From Plantago major (taxonomy: Eukaryota; Streptophyta; Magnoliopsida; Lamiales; Plantaginaceae), in NCBI GenBank assembly GCA_026545765.1, contig CM048844.1, positions 57,136,932-57,200,931 of the forward strand: a stretch of 64,000 nt of DNA, written 5' to 3'. The notes under the pieces are model-generated. The model saw nothing but the letters and a program-made list of their open reading frames with translations, made no database searches and was not told the origin of the DNA. This document shows, one piece after another, positions 44,913 to 56,862 of the stretch. The translations under genes and the position numbers were made by a program. How positions within the stretch are numbered: position 1 is the stretch's first letter; the number at the start of each line of letters is the position of its first letter.

Positions 44913-46544
44913 ATGATCGGTCCTTTAGAACAAGGAGTTAGAACTAGGAGAGCAATTGCTGACTCTCTTTATGGATGTTTCATCTCAAATATTGAACATA
45001 AAACTATAGAAGAAGCATTGAAGGATCAAGATTGGATCTCTGCAATGCAAGAAGAGTTGGATCAATTTGAGAGAAACAAAGTCTGGAAACTGGTTCCATT
45101 TGTTGACGGAATATCTGTAATTGGAACCAAGTGGGTTTTCAGAAATAAAATGAATGAGTCTGATGAAATAACCAGAAACAAAGCAAGGTTGGTTGCCAAG
45201 GGATTCACCCAGACAGAAGAACTAGATTTTGACGAGTCATATGCTCCAGTTGCAAGATTGGACGCAATCAGACCATTTCTAGCCTTTGCAGCTCATAATG
45301 ACTTTAAAGTCTATCAGATGGATGTTAAAAGTGCATTCCTAAACGGTGAACTTGCTGAAGAAGTCTATGTTGAACAACCACCAGGCTTTGAGGTTTCCAC
45401 AGAAAGTAGAATGGGTTATAAGCTTCAGAAAGCTCTGTATGGACTGGAACAGGCTCCGAGAGCATGGTATGATACTTTAGCCAAATACTTGCTGGAAAGT
45501 GGCTTCAAGAAAGGAGATGTTGATAAAACACTCTTTACTTTGAACCATGAAGGGAAACTACTTCTAGTCCAAGTATATGTTGATGACATTATATTTGGAT
45601 CTAAAGATAAGCAACTTTGTGAAGACTTTGCTGAGCTCATGAAAAGTAAATTTGAGATGAGTATGATGGGAGAATTAAACTACTTCCTAGGATTGCAAGT
45701 CAAGCAACTTAATGATGGAATATTCATTAGTCAAACAAAGTATGCAAATGACATTATCAACAAGTTTAATCTAAAGCCTTCTGAAAAGAATGCTAAGATA
45801 CCTATGAGCATTGGAACCAAAATGACCTATATTGAATCTGACAAGAGTGTTGAAGAACACAAGTATAGGAAATTGATTGGGTCTCTACTGTACCTCACTG
45901 CAAGTAGACCTGATATTCAATATGCAGTTGGAGTGTGTGCTAGATTTCAAACAAATCCAATGCAATCACACTACAACATTGCTATGAAAATATTAAGGTA
46001 TGTAAAGGGTACTGTAGAAGTTGGATTGTGGTATCCAAAAGACAGTGGATTGATTTTAGTTAGCTATTACGATCTCGACTATCTTTGGATCATTGCTTGA
46101 TAGAAAAAGCACCTCAGGAACTTGTCAATTTTTTGGTGCCAGATTAATATCATGGTTCAGCAAGAAACAAAACTCAATTGGCACATCTACCACGGAGGTG
46201 AATATATTCTCTTTGGGTGTTGTGCTTCACAGATATTGTGGATACAACAACAACTCAGAGACTATGAGGTCAATGAAGAGAAAACTCCGATTTTCTGTGA
46301 CAACACAAGTGCTATTGCCATAACTCATAATCCTAAGTTTCATGCAAGAACAAAGCACATTGATGTTAGACACCACTTCATTAGAGACCATGTTGAAAAA
46401 GGCAACATAGAGATACTCAAGATTGGTACTGAAGACCAACTTGCAGATATCTTTACAAAGCCTTTGCAAGAAAGCAGGTTCTTAATTAACCTTGAGACAC
46501 AGTCTTGGGTTAATGGAGTTACCAACGGAACTGAAAAGTTCTAA
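44913..46544 (+). pseudogene. pol: Copia reverse transcriptase and RNase H, element B
   Basis: RT is open from 44913 to about 46060: [52 protein letters not shown], catalytic YVDDIIFGS, then [17 protein letters not shown]. This RT looks intact. RNase H is damaged: the segment that in element C reads [17 protein letters not shown] is mutated here ([14 protein letters not shown] reading), with a frameshift at about 46075-46100, and the rest ([12 protein letters not shown], then DVRHHFIRDHVEKGNIEI and DIFTKPL) is in other frames. Pol ends near 46544. Confidence 0.92.
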
Positions 46545-47468
46545 TCTCTGAGATGAGGATTTAGAAAGGAGAAAGATATCTGGATCAGGTATCTAGATAT
46601 TCAAGGCAAAAAGGTATATGAGACGGGAACTCATATACTAAAAGAAGCTAAGAATGTGAGTGGGACAGGAACTCAATATGATTAAGAAGGGAAAAAGGAG
46701 AGATAAGATATCTGGAACAGGAATCCAGAATATCAAAGGCAAAAGGTGAAACACTTAGCAAACAAGTAGCTAAGACGGGTACTCAGATATCAAAAGTTAA
46801 AGGGTAAAATGACTATTTGAAGATTTCTGAGACAGGTACTCAGATATCTAGATCACTCAGTGAGGGGGAACACAAAAGAGAATAGTACAACTGTCTCCAG
46901 TCAACTACTCTCTTGAAATATGTATTATCTCTATCTTTGTGTAAAACATGAACAGATACTGAGTGTGAGATAGACTCAGATACAAAAATTGTCCCTTAGT
47001 CACTGTAAGAAATGTGATTCGGATAGCTAATCGCCAAAATTCATTAATTGGGCACAATCACATGGGTTGATTGTGATCATTCTTGGAAAAGCAATCCCAA
47101 CCATTGATGAAATGGGCGTTCCATTTTAAAGGCGAGATTAATTTTACGTAAAATAGTGGATTGTAAAAACTCGTGGCCCACTAAGCATTTAATGCAAATC
47201 AATTTTACCCACGCCTTCTTGCGCATTACGGATACAAATGCACAAAATTAATTTGTGTATTTTGCTGTTGAATTACACTGCTATATATATAGGATTTTGG
47301 CAAAAGAAATCACTTTCGCCTAATCCTACATTTGCTCTTGCACAAAAACTGCAAAATTCTCTCAAATCTCTTTGCAACTATTAATCCCCTCTTAGTTTTT
47401 CTGCAAAGAATCACTAATTTCCTACCTTAATCTCTTCTCGTTTTTCAAAAACTCCACTATTTAAAGAG
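46545..47468 (+). promoter_or_regulatory. Spacer with probable internal promoter of the third ORF, element B
   Basis: 46545-46950 has repeated GGNACTCAGATAT words. A conserved inverted repeat CACAATCA (47053-47060) / TGATTGTG (47068-47075) is followed by a TATATATATA box (47282-47291), then a leader with ACTTTCGCCTAATCC, and the third-ORF ATG at 47469. Element C conserves the TATA, leader and inverted repeat in the same order. Confidence 0.6.
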
Positions 47469-48771
47469 ATGGCTCCCAAACGTGCTTCTACTCAGAAATC
47501 CCAAGCTACTAAATCCGGTACTGCTGAAAAGCAAGCACCAGTGCTGGTTATAACAAACAATCGGTTGATTGGAGAGTTCAATCCGGATCATTGGACTTCA
47601 AATCACATGATGATTTGGGGTGGTGCCATGATTGAGGAATACAGTAGGCTATGATAGAAAACGGTGAAAAGCTGGTACTTGATATGCTTGAAAAGGCACA
47701 AATCAAGGGCTTTCTATCTGCTCTTCCCAGTGGAGTTTCTTCATTGGATGTCCTGGAGTTTTACAACAACTCCACAATTATCTCCAAAGTCTCTGAAGGC
47801 ACTGAGACAGTGTCTATCAAGACCAAAGTCCAAGAAATCATATTGGACGAAACAACTTTTTGTGAGCTGTTTGAACTTCAAAATCTAGGAAAGGATTTTG
47901 AAATTGACACCAAGGATGAAGATCTCCTTGAAGGTGTGAAGCAACTATACAGTGATGTGTGTGATCTTGACAAGCCAGACACACCCATCGACTTTAAGCT
48001 TGCTGACATAAGGACCAGACATCTGTTGGTCCACTGGGATGTGTTGGCATGCATCATTCACAGATGATTTGATGGTCTACAAGGAGGTGCTGACCAGATA
48101 AGTCAAGAACGCTGGATGATGATGTTCTTGTTGAATCAACAAGACAAAAGGCTGGAAAACCCTTTTAATTGGGGGAAGTACGCCTTCATGAAATTTGTGA
48201 AGAAGATACAAGGCTTTGAGCCTAAAATCGTTAAGGGCCTTGCTGAGCCAAAACCCACAGTAAGCTATGGACCGAAGATTTGCTACTTACTGGAGTGCCT
48301 TGGCATTGAGCTCAGAGAGACGGCAGACATTGCCAATAGTAACCTACTCTACAAATATGAGTATACAAACATGATGAAAAAGGTTACTGCATCTCAGAAA
48401 GGTTCCAAGAAACAAAAGACTGATGAGGTATCTGAAAGTTCCATTGCGACCAAGAGGCCTAGAACTTCACAAAAGAAGTATCCTGACAAAACAGAAGGCA
48501 TACCCTCTATGGATATCGACTCTCAGATACCTGCCGCCACTACTGATGAACTCATCAATGCAGATGAACTCATCAATGCTGCAGAGTGCATTGCAGATGA
48601 ACTTATCAATGCTGATAAAAGCAGTGAGAAACTTCATACTCTCTCTGCAGAAGCAGCAGGAATTGTTGATAACTCCGTTCCAGATTTCGATGACGAATCG
48701 GACGAGGAGAAGATCCCAGCCCCCAAGGTTACTGAAAAAGTAACCAAGGTCAAGGGAAGGAGGACCAAAAG
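47469..48771 (+). pseudogene. Third ORF of element B, 5' part, cut by element C
   Basis: ATG 47469 (MAPKRASTQKSQATKSG). A globular N-terminal region with FNPDHWTSNHMMIWGGAMIE, FYNNSTIISKVSEGTE and LLVHWDVLACI resembles the putative plant transposon protein domain found in retroelement extra ORFs; it is followed by NPFNWGKYAFMKFVKKIQGF and a basic/acidic tail. Breaks: an indel frameshift near 47640, and a TGA at 48065-48067 where element C has Cys. At 48771 (reading KVKGRRTKS) it is interrupted by the LTR of element C. Function unknown. Confidence 0.85.
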
Positions 48772-50385
48772 TGTTGGTCCAGATAACGGCAAAGTAAAAC
48801 ACTAGAGGGGGGGGGGGGGTGAATAGTCTTTTAAAACTTTTGTCGATAAGCACAGTTTCTCATATATCTGTGAAGATATCTGATACTTAATTTCAGAGAG
48901 CGGAAGACTTTTCTGTGATAAGTGCACGTGCTCAGCAAGATAGGTGTAAATACTTTGCAAGGTAAATAAAGCAAGTAATAAATGTAGAAAGTAAATAACA
49001 CAAGTCTTTTTATAGTGGTATCTGAAGGTGGCGTAATCCTTCAACTAATCCACTTCGGCCTTTCTCAGACCTAGAATCCACTAAGACAGATAATTGAGGT
49101 AACCTTACAAGTATCTTCTCTCGATTCCTAAATACACTAGGTTCCCAACCAAGTGTTCCCCCTGAGTTATTCCCCGGCTTTCTCAGCCAAGTACTTCCTG
49201 TACTCAGAAACCTCTTTCCTGGAGTTGTTCCTTAGTTTCCCAAACTAAGTACTTCATGTACTCCACGCCGATTAAGGTGTTGGTTAAGGTAGTTTGTCAG
49301 GTGAGCTTTTTTTTAATAACTTGTTCAGTTAAGTAGAAAGCTCTATGAATCAAGTATACTTTAATACACTTTTCAATGTATGGTATCTTGTTCTTTACTG
49401 ACCCAAGTCTATGATAAGTGTTCAAGAGAATGAATCTCATATATGAAATCTTAGTTCAACTCCTTCACAGATAACAATGCTTGTTAAGGATCAGGACACT
49501 TAGAACTTTTGTGCTACTTAGAATCAAGAGCTTTGGTCGCAACAGAAAGCTTGAAGGTAAGTAGTATGCTTGAGAGTTTGAAAGATAGTATTCAGTGTTC
49601 TTGGTGTAAGTTCTGTGTTCTAAGGTGTGTTCTCAAGCAGTCTAAGTGTTGATATTTATAGATGAATTTGAGTGCCGTTTGATTAGTATCCGTTAGGCTT
49701 AAATCAAATTCAAACTATTGATATCTGAGTATAATACTGTAGTACGTTTGTCTTCTTCTTCAGAAGCTACCGTTTTTGTTCAGACAATTCTGTCCGCGCA
49801 TTCAATGCATTGTACTATACTTTGTCCTGTAGTGCCAACGGAACTATGCATTGTATCAGAGATCTTATACTATCAGAGTTCTCTGAAGCTTTGCACGTCC
49901 TTTTCCAGAGATTATCACAACTCCAGATACCACTTGTTGAAACAACTTGTTATAATATATTTCTTTTCAGAAACATAGTTTATGTCCAAGGTATCTGAGT
50001 GTAGATATCTGTGGGCACTTTCCTCGTTTTAGAAACCTTTTATTTCTCAGATATATTTTGCAACACTGTTTATTTTAAAATGCTTGTGTCTTCAAGATAT
50101 CTGGTCATAGGTATCTGAAAAACCTTGTCTTCAGTAATCTTGTGCAGTCTTCAAATCTTCAAATCCGTTGAACTTTTCCTGCTGGATGCCTTCTTCTTGG
50201 TCTTCTTTAGAGGAATAAAAATTACATTCAGAGACCTAACATCCTATACAAGATTTTGCTAGACTATCATACTTAGTGAGTTTCCTCTTTTACAGTGTTC
50301 AAGTGAACCAAGAGTACTAACCACCTTTCTGAGCTAAGATAAGTCATTAGGTTGCTGATCAAAATCTAAACAAATAATCCTAACA
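48772..50385 (-). repeat. 3' LTR of element C (1614 bp)
   Basis: On the + strand TGTTGGTCCAGATAACGG to AATAATCCTAACA. LTR TATA box at 49652-49660 (- strand). Aligned to 62856-64000, with small deletions in one or the other, for example near 49170-49210. Confidence 0.93.
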
Positions 50386-50404
50386 AATTTTCCCCATTTT
50401 GACC
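50386..50404 (-). promoter_or_regulatory. Polypurine tract of element C
   Basis: On the - strand CAAAATGGGGAAAATT runs into the LTR start TGTTAGG. Confidence 0.7.
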
Positions 50405-51669
50405 TGTCAACTATGACTATCTGACCTATTACAAATCTGGATGAGGAAACAATCCACCACTTAATCATTTCTTATGATCTTTCAATTCATATAATTAAGT
50501 GCAGAAAGTAAACATCAACCAAATCACAAGGTGTGATCTTTGTTGACAAGTTATCTTTTATAGATTGATATCTGAGAGTAGGTTCATCATATATGTTACA
50601 ATGAAAGTTCAGATAACTTTTACAAGATAAAACAACAATAAGGTACAGTCAGCAAGATACAAGAAAAAAAATTACATAGTAAATTAGGACAACAGGAGTA
50701 ACCAAGCTCCAAGTGAACATCCTAACAAACTAGTCTTCAAGTCTTCAAAACAGTTCCATGGATCAATCTGCAAATTTCCTATCACCAAACCTTCTTATAT
50801 CATCAGAGTAGTCATAGAGAAGAGTTCTGACAATCATCTCTGTGTCTCTGGCAAATCCACAGACTTCTTTGTAGGTTTTGGTAGGATTTTTCTTGACAAA
50901 TGCTTGACCCACATATACTTTTTCCATATCCAGGCATGCACAATCTTGATATCTGATAGCTTTAAATAATCATATATGATCCTCAGATATTTGATGTCAT
51001 CCTTATATTGTTCTTCATCCATGTAGACGGACTCATAGGGTTCCACAAAAAGTCTTGGCCTTGTGCCTGTTTCAATCAGATTAGGAATTTTGTGCACATC
51101 ATCTGGCTTTCCATAAGGACATTCATCAGAGAGGTCCTTCTTCATGGCTTTTATCCTGTTGATAACTTCAAAATCCAACCAGTTTTTGATGTGGTTGGTG
51201 TTAATCAAGAATGGTTTGTCTTTTCTCCATGCCATGAGTTGTTTATGGATTGTTTCTGGAAACCTTGAATTCAGCAGTAAATGCTTGAGTTCCAGAATCC
51301 AGTAGCCATTTTTCTGATTTATGCACCTGTAGACAGAGGAGTTGTTGTCAGTCTTCACATACTCAATTTTGGCTTCTTCTGGCCTGAGTGGAAGTTGACT
51401 TTTTCTCTTTTCAGCTCTTAGTCTATTCCTCCTTTGCCTTGAATTTTCCCTTGAGGGATTGCTTGAAGAGCCACTCTGGATAGACTTGGTATTTTCAGAG
51501 GGTATTTTAGTTGCCAAAGGCTTTGCAGCTATGGGCTCAGATAGACTATCAACCCTTTTTCTTTTGCTGTGAAGAGGAGTTCATCTTCATTAGTCTCTTC
51601 ATCATCATCATCAAGATTAATTCTTGTGAAAGTTTTACAGCCTTCTTCATTGCCCAGGGATTTGATTTC

Positions 51670-51720
51670 TTCTTCTTCTTCTTCTTCTTCTTCTTCTTCT
51701 TCTTCTTCTTCTTCTTCTTC
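51670..51720 (-). repeat. (GAA)n microsatellite encoding poly-Glu
   Basis: TTC repeats on the + strand, about 17 units, inside the third ORF of element C. Element A has instead a (GAT)n run encoding poly-Asp at 1001-1030, in a different part of the same protein. Confidence 0.95.
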
Positions 51721-54098
51721 AGAAGACTCATAAATCCCTCTTACTTGTCTTCTCCTTGGAGTCTTGGTACTCCTTGGAGGTTTCTGTGCCATGGCCCTTG
51801 TTACCATTGAAGTTCCTTCAGTTGGTTTCTGGAAAGTAGCTACTATTTGCAAAGCAGCTTTACTTGAGGAGGGCTCATTGATTCTGAGTGGTGGCTGGGA
51901 AGTTTTCTTATTTCTTCTTCCTCTCTGAGCAGCACCAGCTCTAGATTTCTTCTTATATCCTTCTCCTTCTTCCCATTCCTCCTGACTTTGAGGTCCATAT
52001 TTGTACAATCCTTCCCCCTTAGTCATTGTTGGCTGACTAAGTCTCAGAAAGGATTCTGAGAAATACTCAAAATGTCCTTGTAAGTAGTTATAGGCAGTGA
52101 CCAACTTCTGAAGTTCAGCTTTGAGCTCCTGATTTTGTTTGATAAGTCCATTTTCCTTATCAGTGAGCTCTGCCAATGGGCCTTGAATGACATCTGCTTT
52201 TCCAGCAGCATAGCTAGCCTCTTCAAAGGCTTTTGCAGCCAAGTTTTGTTCATCATCCCTAACCATGCCTAGGTCTTTCTGAGCAATGACCAGACTGGTT
52301 GTCCTCTGAGTGATGAGCTCAGTGAATGTCTTCATTTCTGCAGAGACTGATGCAGTGGCGGCTTTATCTTGAGAAAATAACTCCTTCTTCAATTTAGCCA
52401 GTACTTGATATCTGTTCAAGTATTCATTGGAGTTGACATTTGGCAGCTTGCTGAATATTTCAGGGGCAATCAGATTTCTTTTCAAATGAGAAACCGCTAA
52501 GTGTTCATTGTGGTGTTCTGCCAATTTCTTCTCTTCTTCATCATCTGAGTCATCAGCCCAGTGATCTTCATCCTCTTGGACATTTTCAAGATTTTCTAGT
52601 CCAGCAACCATCTCAGAGATGGGCTTCTTTCCTTTTAGAGAGGAGGATGGTATATCTTTTGATGGTGATGCAGCCTTAGCATCATGCTTTTCTTCAGATA
52701 CTTCTTCAGTATCTAGCTCCTTAGCAATGGCATTCTGACATCCGGAGCTCTTTGACCTCGAGTAAGCTACCATTTCTTGTAAGTATTGATCTTGAAGGAT
52801 TAAGCTTATCTCCGGATTTAGCTAGCTCTTCTTCCGATTGAAGATGGAGTTGTTGTTCTTCTTCCAACGATTGTTTGAGTTGAAGCTTCTGGTTTGTGTA
52901 TTCAATATCTTGAGTTGTTTCCTCGAGTGCTCAACTACTTGTTCACGGTGTCCTTTTGTTGTTGGGAAGATGGATGGGTAGATTTACGGGGAGATGGAGG
53001 AGGATTTTGTGATGTCCTCTCAATGTGTTTTTCAGCAACTGAGGCACTCTTTCTCTGTGTAATCCCTCCTGTCCCTGGTGCAGGGGCATCATCATCATCC
53101 TTCTTATCATCCTCATCCTTGCGATGGTCAGAAGGAGAATCTTCATAGTCATTCTCATCAGTCTCCTTCTCTTCTTCATCTTCAGAGACCAGATTGATCA
53201 CTTCTGGAATAGTGATAATTTGCCCATTTACCTCCTCTTGTTCAGAGGGTATGCATTGTAAGGTGCGGGAAAAGTAGGCTTGAATGCCATCGCATTACAG
53301 TCGACCATCTGCCTTCTCAAAAGCTTCTATGAGCTTGTGTGCAGCTTCTTTGATAAAGTCCTTATGCATCAGAGTAGCAAAAGAGTACTGCTCTGTTGGG
53401 AACATAGAATGGACATAATTCTCCAAGTCAAAAGCTCTGACTCTTCTCAATTGGTGATCAGTCACCTTTGTTAATTCAGTCAGATCTGAGCTTCTGAGCT
53501 TTTGCCACTCTCTGAAACACTTGAGATGTTTCTTTAGTGTGTGGTTCTTAAAGAATGTAAGCATGCCTTCTGTTGAGAATGCAGAAGCCTTTTGCACACT
53601 TGTTTGAGCCTGAATGAATACATCAGGCTCAGAGACTCGTACTACTGAGGTAGGGAGCTCCTCAGATATCTTGTTGTGAGGTGGGGACTTGGAAGTCTGG
53701 TCCTCATCAACCTTTCTTTCTGCTTGAACCTCCGTTGGAGGCTCAGATACTTGTCTCTCAAAGACTTGTGCAGTCTCTGGAATCTTTTCTTGTGATGAAG
53801 GCCTTGATGCCTCATCAATTTCCATATGTTGTGAGGATTGAGTGGGCAATTCCTCAGCAACTTCTACTTCTTTTTTAACCTTCTCTGCAGAAGGTTCAGA
53901 TACTTGTTTCTCAGAGACCTTGGAAGTCTCTGGATTCTTCTCTGAAGAGATAGACTTTTCCGTCTCTTCATTCTTCTTCTCAGTTGGAGCCTGTGAGACA
54001 GGCTCCTGTTCCTTAAGTGGTGAGGCTATGGAAGCCTCCTTCTCATATTCTGAGATAAGCTTTGCAGCTTCCTCTTGTTCTTGTGTTTCTAATTCAGC

Positions 54099-54176
54099 CT
54101 GTAACAAAGAAATTATAATAAGTAACAAGATTTAGGCATAAGTTATCACAAGTAAAGAGTTAAACCATTCAGCTAC
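54099..54176 (-). other. Candidate intron 1 of the third ORF (element C)
   Basis: On the - strand GCTCAG is followed by GTAGCTGAATGG...TTTCTTTGTTACAG and then GCTGAA. 78 bp with an in-frame TAA. Same place as candidate intron 1 of element A. Confidence 0.75.
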
Positions 54177-56062
54177 CTGAGCAATGTCAGGCTGATTGGT
54201 CTCTGGAACTTGTGAAGTTTCCATGCGTTGGTCTTGTTGTTCTTGGACCACTTCTTTGTTGGAAGTTTCAGGTACTTCAGACCTTTCCTGAGTATGCAAC
54301 TCAGTTGCCTCCCCTAGTTGATCATTCTGAGTAGATGTCTCAGTTTGATCCCTCTCATTGAGTTGGGGAACCTGCTCTTTTGCAGGATTTTCTTCAGTAA
54401 TGAAAGATGCTGGTATCTGTAACTCAAGTACCATTTCAGCAATGTCCACATCTGGCTGTTGTTGTTTGTTGTGAGATGAGACTATTGAGTCTTTGAGGCA
54501 ATGGCGGTATCCTCCAACACTAGTGTATCACTCATCGAGCATCTTCAATATGCTTGATCTTTCACATTACGATGGTGTAATTTGTCCGATGACCTTGGAC
54601 ACGATTGCTTGTTCAAACCTTTGAAGCAGATGCTTGTTCAAAGACTTTGTGGTGTAGGTTCTTCTTCAGATACCTCTACACTAGTTACTTTTTCAGTAAC
54701 CTTAGCCATTTTTGATTTCTCTAGGGCTTCAGAGATGACTAAATCATCATCTTCATCGTCAAAGCTCTCATCAGCATTAGGAACTGATTGGTCCATAATC
54801 CCTGCAGTTTCTGCAGATAGGGCTAGGTATCTATTACTACTTTCTTTAGCAGCATTGATAAGTTTATCAGCAAGGCTTTTGGCAGTGGTTTTGACATTTC
54901 TGAAAGCACTTTCTCTTGCTGAGTCTACTTGTTCAGTAGTCGATACCTCTTTTGCAGCATTGATGAGTTCATCTGCAGTGGCGGCAGGTATCTGGGAATC
55001 GACAACCACAATGGGTGTGTCTTCTGCTTTGCCAGCAGACTTCTTTCGTGAAGTTCTGGGCTTTTTGGTTGCAACCTTTCCCTCAGATACCTCTTCAGTC
55101 TTTCGCTTCTTGGAACCTTTCTGAGATCCAGTAACCTTTTTCATCAAGTTCGTATACTCATATTTGTAGAGTAGGTTACTGTTGGCTATGTCAGCCTTCT
55201 CTCTGAGCTCAATGCCAAGCTTCTCCAGCAAGTAGCATATCTTTAGACCATAGCTCACTGTGGCCTTTATCTCAGCAAGTCCCTTAGCGATTTTAGGCTC
55301 AAAGCCTTGAATCTTTTTCACAAACTTCATAAAGGCGTACTTGCCCCAATTGAAAGGGTTTTCCAGCCTTTTGTCTTGTTGTTGCAACAAGAACATCATC
55401 TTCCAGCGATCTTGGCTTATCTGGTCAGCACCTCCTTGTAGACCATCAAAGCATATGTGAAGAATGCATGCCAACACATCCCAGTGAACTAACAGATGTG
55501 TGGTTCTGATGTCAACAAGCTTAAAATCAGTGGGTGTATCTTGTTTATCAGTGTCACACACACCTCTTTAAAGCTCTTTTACACCTTCAAGGAGATCTTC
55601 ATCCTTGGTGTCTATTTCAAAATCCTTTCCAAAATTTTGAAGATCAAACAACTTACAGAAAGTTGTTAAGTCCAAAAGGATTTCCTTTCCTTGGACCTTA
55701 GTCTTTACAGACACTATTGCAGTGCCTTCAGAAACACAAGATATAATCCTGGAGTTGTTATAGAATTCTAATACATCTAGTGAAGAAACTCCACTGGGAA
55801 GAGCAGATAGAAAACCCTTGATTTGTGCCTTTTCAAGCATGTCAAGAATTAGTTTCCTATCGGCTTGGTTTTCAACAGCAGCCGTGAGGTACTCCTCAAT
55901 CATGGCACCACCCCAAATCATCCTGTGATTTGAAGTCCAATGATCGAGATTAAAGTCTCCTACCAATCGATTGTTCACTATAACCAACTCTGGTGCTTGC
56001 TTTTCAGCAGTACCAGTGGTAGAAGATTGGGATTTCTGGGTAGACGAATGCTTAGGAGCCAT

Positions 56063-56530
56063 CTCTTTATATAGTACAAGTGTTTGAAAGTCTGAAAGAG
56101 ATTTGGGTGAGAGATTAGTGATTCTTTGCAGAAAAACTAACAGAGATTTGCAGAGGTTGAAGAATGGTTTTTGCTATTCTTGTGTAAGGCAAAATGTGGG
56201 ATTAGGCGAAAGTAATTTCTTTTGCCAAAATACTATATATATAGCAACGTAATTCTAACAAACATATACATACAAATTGGTTTTGTATGTACGTATCTGT
56301 GAATTGCAGTAAGGCATGGGTAAAAGTTTGTTCGACATTAAATGCATAGTGGACCACGTCTGAATTTCAATAGTTCACTTCTTGCAGAGAATTAATCTTC
56401 GCCGTTAAGATCAATCGCCCATTTTATCAAGGGTCACCATTGCTTCTTCAGCAATGATCACAATCAACAATTGTAATTGTGCCCATTTAATGAATTTTGG
56501 CTATTAGCTATCTGAGTCACGTCTCTGTGT
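56063..56530 (-). promoter_or_regulatory. Probable internal promoter of the third ORF, element C
   Basis: TATATATATA at 56234-56243, about 175 bp before the ATG, followed by ACTTTCGCCTAATCC in the leader. Further upstream CACAAT and ATTGTG arms flank a short loop near 56456-56485. Same order as in element B. Confidence 0.6.
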
Positions 56531-56862
56531 GAATGAGAATACTATTTGTATCTGAGTCTATCTCATACTTGTTGTCTTTTCACAGTTTTACACAAAGATA
56601 GAAATAATACAAATTTCAAGATAGTAGTTGACTGTAGACAGTTGTACTATTCTCTTTTGTGTTCCCCTCACTGAGTGATCTAGATATCTGAGTACCCGTC
56701 TCAGAAATCTTCAAATAGCCATTTTACCCTTTAGCCTTTGGTTTCTGGATACCCGTTCCAGATTCCTCTTCTCTGGATACCCGTTCCAGATTCCTCTTTT
56801 CTGGATACTCGTTCCAGATTCCTTTTCTCTCTCCTTTGATATCTTCTTCAGATATTTGAACT

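Larger units (their letters stand above)
40335..48771 (+). mobile_element. Copia element B (Sirevirus-type), interrupted by element C
   Basis: 5' LTR, initiator-Met PBS, decayed gag, a deletion from the gag zinc-knuckle region into the protease region, integrase, RT, RNase H and the start of the third ORF, all on the + strand. The sequence stops at 48771 in the third ORF, where the LTR of element C begins. The remaining third ORF and the 3' LTR should lie beyond 64000. The 5 bp before the LTR are GGAAG (40330-40334), the expected target duplication. Confidence 0.93.
50834..56062 (-). pseudogene. Third ORF of element C, nearly full length, interrupted
   Basis: Starts at ATG 56060-56062 (MAPKHSSTQKSQ). 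Order on the - strand: N-terminal plant-transposon-like domain (56062-54638, with WTSNHRMIWGGAMIEEYL and NPFNWGKYAFMKFVKKI), acidic Val/Ser/Glu-rich region (54449-53730), HTLKKHLKCFREWQK block (53295-53610), acidic block (53201-52935), coiled coil (about 52930-52770), helical block with QKDLGMVRDD and a long poly-Glu run (52773-51529), and a C-terminal domain with GYWILELKHLL and CPYGKPDDVHK (51517-50834). Breaks: TAA 55568-55570 (element B has Tyr), TAA near 53295, and frameshifts near 54600, 52935, 52770 and 51525. One intron-like segment (54099-54176) is kept; two others seen in A are absent. Function unknown; no membrane segment seen. Confidence 0.85.

Noticed and set aside
51511-51810. 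Open frame with a long poly-Phe run on the + strand
   Set aside because: Complement of the poly-Glu (GAA)n tract in the third ORF of element C.
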